Source: Cladocopium goreaui
Taxonomy: Eukaryota > Sar > Dinophyceae > Suessiales > Symbiodiniaceae
Assembly: GCA_947184155.2 (NCBI GenBank)
Contig: CAMXCT020001822.1
Span: forward strand, 1 to 64,000
Direction: 5' to 3'
Length of the DNA: 64,000 nucleotides
Below the pieces are notes generated by a model, which saw nothing but the letters and a program-made list of their open reading frames with translations, searched no databases and was not told the DNA's origin. Positions 56,808 to 64,000 of the stretch are shown here, piece after piece (position 1 is the first letter of the stretch; each line of letters starts with the position of its first letter). The translations under genes and the position numbers were made by a program.

Positions 56808-57105
56808 TATATCATAAATTTTATGAAAAGTTTATGATTTTTTATGAAAATTTTATGATTTTTTATGATTTTTTTATGAAAAATTTATGATATTTTTATG
56901 ATTTTTTATGATTTTTTTGAGGGCGGTGCGGGCAGAAAAAATCATTAAAAAAATCATAAAATGAGTCATAAAAAATCATTTAAAAAAAATATAATTTTTT
57001 CATACAATCAAAAACCCGATTTTCCAATTCATAAATCCAAATCATAAAAAAATCTTTAAAAAAAAATCATAAAAAAAATAAATTGAAATTTGATTTTTTA
57101 CGCTT
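56808..57105 (-). repeat. AT-rich foldback element, right copy (inverted)
   Basis: This is the reverse-complement counterpart of 43606-43937. It contains the centre GAGGGCGGTGCGGGCAG (56919-56935; one base different from the left copy), the ATTTTCCAATTCATAAATC block (57019-57037) and the AGGTAT edge (56805-56810). Weak similarity continues past the outer edge of both copies (CGCTT..TCTCAAA..TAGATTCC). Confidence 0.8.
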
Positions 57106-57352
57106 TCCCCCAACTCTCAAAGTTAGATTCCCAGATCCAAGATCCATGGACTCACTGTAGAGCACAAAAATCTAGGTGACCAGTGTTCAAAACCCCAAAT
57201 ACTTCCAGTGGTTGGATAGGGATTCCCAGTTCATTCATATGATCATCCCAAAGAAATAAAAGATGATATAATTGGTTAAGAAAATATTATATAGTAATAT
57301 AGTCATATACCCCAGTAATTAATCATCAACCACCCACTTCATCAGTTCTCAA

Positions 57353-57728
57353 CTACACCACCATATGAAGATGAAGCAACTGCTTCAAACTACCTTTCAA
57401 CGCAAAAGACATGTAAAAAGCTCCATGATTTTCCCAACGGAAAATTCCCAGGCTTTTCTCATGGCTTTTCTCCATGTTTTGCCCAGAAAATCCCAGGAAC
57501 TGACTGCTCCGCGGCGATTCGGCCATCTCCTCCCGCTCCGGGCCGCCGGCCACGGCGGCCCGGGGCCGCTGCACTGGGCCGCTCTCCGGCGCCGGGGATC
57601 CGGAAACGTCGGCCTCGACGTCGACGTAGCCGCGGCGCAGGGCAGCGAAGTAGTGCCGCCCCGCGCTGAAACCCAGGAGGAAACCGCAGTTCGCCGTGAC
57701 ATCCTGGAGATATCTGGAGATTTGTAGC
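57353..57728 (-). CDS. GC-rich exon of unknown protein
   Basis: After an AG on the minus strand near 57707 the frame reads DVTANCGFLLGFSAGRHYFAAL, then GYVDVEADVSGSPAPESGP and a Glu/Ser-rich stretch to a stop at 57353. The 57510-57690 part is much richer in G+C than its surroundings, and the amino acid pattern (GFLLGFSAGRHYFAAL) looks globular. The competing frames are Arg/Pro rich and less protein-like. No family is recognised. It may be a single exon of a longer gene or a fragment. Confidence 0.4.
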
Positions 57729-57909
57729 GTTTTTCTTCGATTTTGATGATTTTTTTTGTGTTTTTTTTTCGGGGGGGATGATGTTTGGATCCGAAAAAGG
57801 GGGGGAGAACTTCTTTTTTAAGGAGACCAAGAGAGATAAGAGGGATGTAGATTTTGGTGCTGTTTACCCGTTTACGCGTCATCGCCCAAAGAATACAACT
57901 TCAAAAGAT

Positions 57910-58287
57910 CTAGAAAGATCTAAAAAGTGGATGGCTATACAATCCAGCGTCCAACAAGAAGATGATCCAACTGATGAAAGGCCCACTGCAAATGTTCTGC
58001 TCCTTTTCATCAATATGAGATCGAAATTTGATGAAGCTCCTCACAGTGCCTAAACAAGCACGTCCCAGAGCCACCAGCAAAAGCGTGAGTCTTCGACGTT
58101 GTTTCACGCCATCAGACTCATTCGAGGGAAGAAGCCAGAGCTCTTGACTCAAACGACTGAAGACCATGTTGGGCCAATTCCCATTGGCACGGTCAAAGAG
58201 TTTGTGTTTTTGCAGGTAGGAGGAGGTAAAACAAAGCACCACCAAGATACATCGAAGGAACTTCTGGAAGTTCCACACCACCTGTAG
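57910..58287 (-). CDS. Possible exon of a membrane-type protein
   Basis: The minus-strand frame holds FLRCILVVLCFTSSYL, RRRLTLLLVALGRACLGTV and SWIIFLLDAGLYSHPLF, separated by charged loops. This recalls the topology of the membrane protein at 42381-43568, but no clear residue-by-residue match is visible. There is no ATG at the start. It may be an exon or a decayed paralogue. Confidence 0.3.
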   Translation of the reverse strand, partial: LQVVWNFQKFLRCILVVLCFTSSYLQKHKLFDRANGNWPNMVFSRLSQELWLLPSNESDGVKQRRRLTLLLVALGRACLGTVRSFIKFRSHIDEKEQNICSGPFISWIIFLLDAGLYSHPLFRSF

Positions 58288-58329
58288 CAGCGTTTGGAAG
58301 GAATAGCGCCATGGACTCTTAGTGGGGGA

Positions 58330-58436
58330 TGCCGACTATAAATTATATATATTATATATATATATTGTATATATATATATTATATATATTATATATAGTA
58401 TATATATATATATTATATATATAGTATATATATATA
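58330..58436. repeat. AT microsatellite
   Basis: About 100 bp of TATATA/ATTATA repeats directly at the left edge of the foldback element. This hides the exact insertion site. Confidence 0.9.
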
Positions 58437-60696
58437 TAAGAACTTTAGTGAACCGGGGAGGTTTAGTGAACCGGGGAGTTTGAAGAAAAGGAAACTATGA
58501 TGGGTGATCGGTATAAGGCTATCTCGCAGAAATGGGAGATGGATTACGACGGATGTAGGTTCTTCATGGATTATGATGGGTATAAGTTAAAGGCTCTTCA
58601 CCAGAAAAAAAGCTTACAGGGGCAGCAATGTTGCAGTCAGCAAACAAAATAAATGCCAGTCTCAGTGCTACTGGCATTTGACAAAATATTTTTTTTTTAA
58701 AGGATTCGCAGAAAATCTAGTCTAATCCAATAAAACGAGTGAATAAAAACAATATTTCCTCTTAAACACAAAGGTACCACATCTTTACTCAGCCGGTTGC
58801 CATCCCAAAATACTTTCCACTGGGACAGTTTATCAAGTGTTGCCACTGACCAAGACATTCCTCGCTACGAAGAATAGAATGAATCACATTCAATTCAAAA
58901 TTGAATTTAGATTTTCTATGTTTACCCTAAGAAGAATAACTCTTTAAACTACATAAAATAATCAAGAGGTAAAATGTCAGAATATATATCAATTGGTGGT
59001 GGGTGGTTGTACTCCACATTAAAATTTAAGAAACAACATGTCAGAATATATGTAAGATTTTTGTGTCAGAGAAAAGGTCAGAATATATGTTAGTTGGTCT
59101 TACTAAATTAGTGATCTCCTAGAAATTAATTAAAACCCTTGTCAATGGGCCCGCGCGCGCACCACAGTAAGCCTGTTTCGGGGTACTTAGGGGGGCGCGG
59201 GCCCAAGGAAAACTGTTAAAAGTCTAGGCATTGGCTGAGTAAGTGGTAATCTGCGTTCAAATTTAAGAGACAACATGACAGAATATTTGTCATGTTTTTT
59301 GTGTCAGAAAAAATACTTGAATATATATTAGTTGGTGGGGGTCATCCAAAATAAAATATAAAGATATGCTAATAGAAATTCAAAAAATCAATGAGAAAAA
59401 ATACATAAGAATAGTTTTTGAATAATATTCCAAAACCTCACGGGAAGGCTTCTACCTAAGCATGATGGAGGGTGTGCCCTAACATGATTCATGCTTAGGT
59501 GTTCTGAGAACACCTAAGCATGAGCAATCTTCAGGCTCCAGCCAGGGTACTCTGACCCTGGTCCCCCAATGGCAGGCATAGAGTACCCAGGCTGGAGCCT
59601 GAAGATTGCTCATGCTTAGGTGTTCTCAGAACACCTAAGCATGAATCATGTTAGGGCACACCCTCCATCATGCTTAGGTAGAAGCCTTCCCGTGAGGTTT
59701 TGGAATATTATTCAAAAACTATTCTTATGTATTTTTTTCTCATTGTTTTTTTGAATTTCTATTAGCATATCTTTATATTTTATTTTGGATGACCCCCACC
59801 AACTAATATATATTCAAGTATTTTTTTCTGACGCAAAAAGCTGACATATATTCTGTCATGTTGTCTCTTAAATTTGAATTCAGATTACCACCACTTATTC
59901 AGCCAATGCCTAGACTTTTAACTGTTTTCCTTGGGTCCGCACCCCCCTAAGTACCCCGAAACAAGCTTACTGTGGTGCGCGCGGACCCATTGACAAGGGT
60001 TTTAATTAATTTCTAGGAGATCACTAATTTAGTAAGACCAACTAACATATATTCTGACCTTTTCTCTGACACAAAAATCTTACATATATTCTGACATGTT
60101 GTTTCTTAAATTTTAATGTGGAGTACCACCACCCACCACCAATTGATATATATTCTGACATGTTACCTCTTGATTATTTTATGTAGTTTAAAGAGTTATT
60201 CTTCTTAGGGTAAACATAGAAAATCTAAATTCAAATTTGAATTGAATGTGATTCATTCTATTCTTCGTAGCGAGGAATGTCTTGGTCAGTGGCAACACTT
60301 GATAAACTGTCCCAGTGGAAAGTATTTTGGGATGGCAACTGGCTGAGTAAAGATGTGGTACCTTTGTGTTTAAGAGGAAATCTTGTTTTTACTCAAACTT
60401 TTTATTGGATTAAACTAGATTTTCTGCGAATCCTTTAAAAAAAATATTTTGTCAAATGCCAGTAGCAGTGAGACTGGCATTTATTTTGTTTCCTGACTGC
60501 AACATTGCTGCCCCTGTAAGCTTTTTTCTGGTAAGGAGCCTTTAACTTGTACCCATCATAATCCATGAAGAACCTACATCCGTCGTAATCCATCTCTCAT
60601 TTCTGCTTGATATCCTTATACCGATCACCCATCATAGTCTCCTTTTGTTCAAACTCCCCGGTTCACTAAACCTCCCCGGTTCACTAAAGTTCTTTT
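58437..60696. mobile_element. 2.26-kb foldback element with 1.1-kb inverted arms
   Basis: The left arm (about 58437-59553) and right arm (about 59580-60696) are reverse complements over their whole length with only scattered differences, around a 26-bp loop. Both termini carry TTTAGTGAACCGGGGAG twice. Near the loop each arm contains a second palindrome (CATGCTTAGGTGTTCT and its complement). Inside each arm, (T)CAGAATATAT words recur five times and a GC-rich hairpin (GGGCCCGCGCG ... CGCGGGCCC, 59149-59202) interrupts AT-rich sequence. There is no open frame of note, so it is a non-autonomous foldback transposon or similar structure. The target duplication is masked by TA repeats. Confidence 0.9.
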
Positions 60697-60988
60697 ATAG
60701 TATTATAGTATTCTGTAATGATTATGACTAGCAGTCACTGGCAAACTGTTGCTATGGTAATGCAATGTTATTCAACTGCGCCGAGGGAACTGTGGGATGA
60801 AACGCCCTGAACTGCCCAGGGCGTTTCATGGTTGACTTTCGTCGTGCTGAAGAGCTTTCAACATATTCTAGACATCCATGAACCAGGTCGGTTGGTCAAA
60901 CAAATAGGGAAATTATACTACAAATTATAGCAATTTTAGTCGGGAAGTTGATGATAAACCAACAGACTCGAGGCCTACCAAGTAACTT

Positions 60989-61420
60989 TCAACGTATTTC
61001 AACGTACTTCAACAGATTCAAAATCCATCCACCATCGTGCACCTGTTCAGCCGGCAGAATGCCACTCTTCACCTGTTCCTCTGATGTGTGGCCCAGCAGT
61101 GCCCCTCCCCGCACCAGTAACATGACCAGGACAGCAATCAACACCATCTCCACCACTGGAAGTGGCAGCAAACGCTTCTCCTCGGGATCCTCTGTTTCTG
61201 AGGAACCTGTACCATCTGTACCATCTGTACCATTCCCAGCATCATTCCCATCATCCCCAGCATTCGTACCATGGGTCTCCACGGTCTCCATGGTCTCCTC
61301 ATCACTGGCCGCCTCGGCCTGGTCCTTCCCGTTGGAGCCCGACTGCCTGGAGTTCTTGCGGAGGAGGAGCAGCGCTGTGAGGGCCAGGGAGCTTCCGGCC
61401 ACCAAGCCCCAACGAACCAT
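60989..61420 (-). CDS. Small protein with two membrane segments and acidic linker
   Basis: The first ATG (61418-61420) gives 143 residues, stop at 60989. Residues 5-20 are a hydrophobic start (GLVAGSSLALTALLLL) followed by RKNSRQ, like a signal anchor. Residues 30-82 form a highly acidic Gly/Thr/Asp/Glu linker (GDDGNDAGNGTDGTDG). Residues 84-109 are a second hydrophobic span (VVEMVLIAVLVMLLVRGGALL), and the tail is soluble. It is intronless and uninterrupted. Its plus-strand shadow is a Ser/Pro-rich frame without such features. No family is recognised; it is likely a small endomembrane or plastid-envelope protein, as inference only. Confidence 0.55.
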   Translation of the reverse strand: MVRWGLVAGSSLALTALLLLRKNSRQSGSNGKDQAEAASDEETMETVETHGTNAGDDGNDAGNGTDGTDGTGSSETEDPEEKRLLPLPVVEMVLIAVLVMLLVRGGALLGHTSEEQVKSGILPAEQVHDGGWILNLLKYVEIR

Positions 61421-61499
61421 CACCAAATATCACGAAATATCAGGAAATATGGGTTTGTCTGAAAATAGGGTATATTCCCAATTATAGCCATTTAATAGG

Positions 61500-63402
61500 G
61501 ATAATGATCATTAACCATTGGGTTTAGGGGGACACTATTTTCAGACACACCCAAATATCACGAGAATCTCAGGCTTTCTGAGGCTTTCCTGATGCTTTCT
61601 TGATGGAATGATCCGGGAATTTGAGAATTGCTGATTCTTCGGCTGTGATCTGGTGATGTTCATCTGATCATCGGCTGGATATCAAAATATCTCAAAGCTA
61701 TATATAGGCAATTTATGGCAATTTGCCATAGACTATAAGACCATGATGCCATATGATGCCATATGATGCCATGTGCATTACCAGTTGAGTGTGGTGTGCC
61801 AGACATGCAGGTCACAATAGGTCACATGTCATCTTCCAGTCTGGACCTGTTTCCTGGGATCCCTCGGCCCATGAGCCAAAACTCATGTCGAGCAGCAGGT
61901 GGTTTTTTCTGGGTCACCAAGCAGCGAATGGAGATCCGTTCATCATGTTTGCATCATTTTTGTGCAGCCAAGAACCAACTCGGGATGGCAGTCAAAGCAC
62001 CAGGAAACCCAGCTGCTTTGACGAATGGAATCAGCTATCATTGGGCTGTCATCATCTATGATGACAATGAGAAAAAACTTTAGATGTTGCTGCTGGTTGC
62101 AGCTGGATGCAGGTGGTGTGTCTCTTTTCCGGCATCGGATTGCAATCGCGGCGACACGGTCGTGCTCTGTTCGACACTGAACCGCTGGGCAAACCGACGT
62201 GCCACACGTCACTGTGGTTCATGGTGGTTCCTTAAATGCTTCCAAGGTCTTTGCCCAGCTTGGGTCACACCCAAGTCATGAATTCCAATTCAGGAACTCA
62301 GGAACTCGCATCTGAACAAAGAGTTGTGATCAGCTGTGATCAGTTGTGATTAGCATATCTGACTTAGCATGTCCCTAGTTCTGAGGCAGAACAGCCCATG
62401 GAATACGAGTTCAACAGCTTCAGCCTCAGGAACCAAAAGTGAAGCCACCTGTCGCAGCTAGCATTTCTGCCATGGCAGTTTCTTGGTCAAATGGATGTTG
62501 CACTTTTGGGCACAACATTTGATCAACAACTATTATAAAGCAAGTTTCTGTGATACTCGATACTTAACTGAGAATAATCGTTGACACTCAATTACCTTCA
62601 AATGATGATATTGTTCAACATAACGAATGATCAATAAGTAAAATTTGTGTTCAACATCATGTTCAAATGATACATTCTACATCATCATACATCATTACAT
62701 CATCATCAATATGCTTCCTATATGCTTCCTATATGGTTCCTATGATAATCTGCAGGCTTTTCAAGAGTCGCACCTGTGGGCACCTGGGCGCCGAATTGAA
62801 ATTGCGGTCCGGAGGCCTCGGACCGATCAGATCAGACAGCAGATGTTGACCGGCTTTCGGCTGATGGATTTCATGATTTTACGGTGTAATGATGGGAAAA
62901 AATGATGGTTTAATGAAAAAAATGATGGATATTGTGTATTAACTATGGGTTTGATGATGGTTTGATGATGGATTTGATGATGCGTTGAAATGGATTCACT
63001 TGTAATTAACCATCCAACTGGGAGCTTGTGGCGGTTTATGGCAGTGGCTTTACGACTGGCAGAACAGAAACACAAGAACAGTTGAACATTTTATACCAGA
63101 AACATCCCGGCGGGTTGTTTATCGAACCCGCGTTTTCAGCGTTTGCAGTGTTCGTCATTGATTTCATACCACAAATCACAGTGGTTTTGCATCTCTCGCA
63201 AAGTTCAATTTCCTTAAAAAGCACGCGCGTACTTTTCACTGGATATGTAAAAAACCTCAGCGGCACTCTCTTTTTTTCTGCGCTAAGTGTTCTTCACAAT
63301 TTCTGCAGTGAGCTTGGAGAGGTTTTTGTGGGAACTGTTTTCCCATCTCCACTGCCAAGCGCGAACATGCGTCCAAATCTTGCCATTGAGCAAGACTAAC
63401 GT
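61500..63402. other. Sparse stretch with exon-like fragments
   Basis: A possible plus-strand exon spans about 62757-62885 (after TGCAG; FQESHLWAPGRRIEIAVRR ... LTGFRLMDFMILR, followed by a GT). Another exon-like frame is 63100-63399 (VLFTGYVKNLSGTLFFSAL). GATGATGGTTTGATGATGG repeats occupy 62890-62985. None can be tied into a gene. Confidence 0.3.
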
Positions 63403-63411
63403 AGACTAACG

Positions 63412-63535
63412 TAGCATCATATATGTGAGGAAGTGCAAGACGACATACAGTAGCGTTGCATCATGCATGTGAGGAAGTGCAAGAAGACGTACAGCAGCGT
63501 AGCATCATGTATGTCAGGCAGTGCAAATGAACGTT
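63412..63535 (+). repeat. Three-copy tandem repeat, about 45 bp
   Basis: Three degenerate copies of CGTAGCATCATATATG, then TGAGGAAGTGCAAGA and CGTACAGCAG. A CCCCACCCC-rich tract follows at 63540-63563. Confidence 0.75.
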
Positions 63536-64000
63536 ATTACCCCACCCCAACCCACCCCACCCCGTTAACCCCATGAAAGACATAGAAACATGCAAAACGC
63601 TGGTTCGATTTTCAACCCGTAGGCAGAAACATCTACAGAAACAGACTTAGGTGCTCTAACCATCTGCAACCAACAATCATTCCAAAGGTGCTGATACTCA
63701 AACAGTTTCCATCAACAAATGAATTCAATTCACAAGCCAGTGATGTCTTAAGCCAGCTACATCTTCACCGATGTCTGCATCATCGTCCTGCCAGACGTCC
63801 CAGGGCTGGAAAGCCCCAAAAAACGGGTACCACGAGGGGAATTTCCGTCCACTTCTACCATTAAACATAATTAAACCATCCAAATTCCAATGGTTTATCA
63901 TCCAACCCAAAAAATAGATTGAATTGGTTCAATTTTTTGAACAAAGCCAAATGACAACCATCGATAAAACGAGGCTCGATTTCATTGTGAGATGATGGGA

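Noticed and set aside
63540-63563. CCCCACCCC tract as a telomeric or origin sequence
   Set aside because: Too short and not a known dinoflagellate telomere repeat (TTTAGGG type).

Overview
The window reads as nuclear DNA of a dinoflagellate, most likely a Symbiodiniaceae-like member of the Suessiales. I infer this from intron-rich genes with GT-AG and apparent GC-AG splice sites, protein families I recognise from memory as expanded in such genomes, very heavy repeat content, and the lack of any bacterial operon signature. No rRNA, tRNA, CRISPR or spliced-leader RNA gene was found. All calls are hand readings of the sequence; no search was run.

Layout. 0-14.5 kb (plus strand): a hAT-type dimerisation exon, an unknown multi-exon gene, a lysine-rich protein with a Cys cluster, a complete six-exon C5 cytosine DNA methyltransferase (4451-6299, 335 codons after splicing, all motifs present), a large gene of at least twelve exons with a basic/acidic tail (6802-11928), and a small two-exon gene ending at 13757. 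Introns and spacers here are full of the near-palindrome GTCAWTGAC. 14.6-17.2 kb: three consecutive satellites (56/57-bp units, a GTTCAGAGGGGGT-type repeat, a CTTCTCGG repeat).

18.4-35.6 kb: a tandem segmental duplication. Three nearly identical intronless minus-strand genes (B, C, D) encode a membrane-anchored glyoxalase/VOC-fold protein. A fourth copy (A) is a pseudogene without its first three metal ligands. Two terminal-inverted-repeat insertions can be delimited exactly because other copies keep the empty site: E1 (in B and C, ATAT target duplication) and E2 (in D, ACAT target duplication, carrying 15 same-strand CTTACG words). Copy D is a mosaic.

35.6-43.6 kb: mostly non-coding, with a 1.9-kb satellite of 16-bp units, a perfect 27-bp inverted repeat and a multipass membrane protein gene. 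43.6-57.1 kb: three long minus-strand genes (X, Y, Z), head to tail, bounded by two related AT-rich elements in opposite orientation. 57.1-64 kb: unassigned minus-strand exons, a 2.26-kb foldback element with 1.1-kb arms and no coding content, a small two-membrane-segment protein and sparse exon-like fragments.

The genes do not form an obvious pathway. The unifying theme is genome plasticity: tandem amplification, short TIR elements, foldback DNA, a DNA methyltransferase and lineage-specific repeated families.
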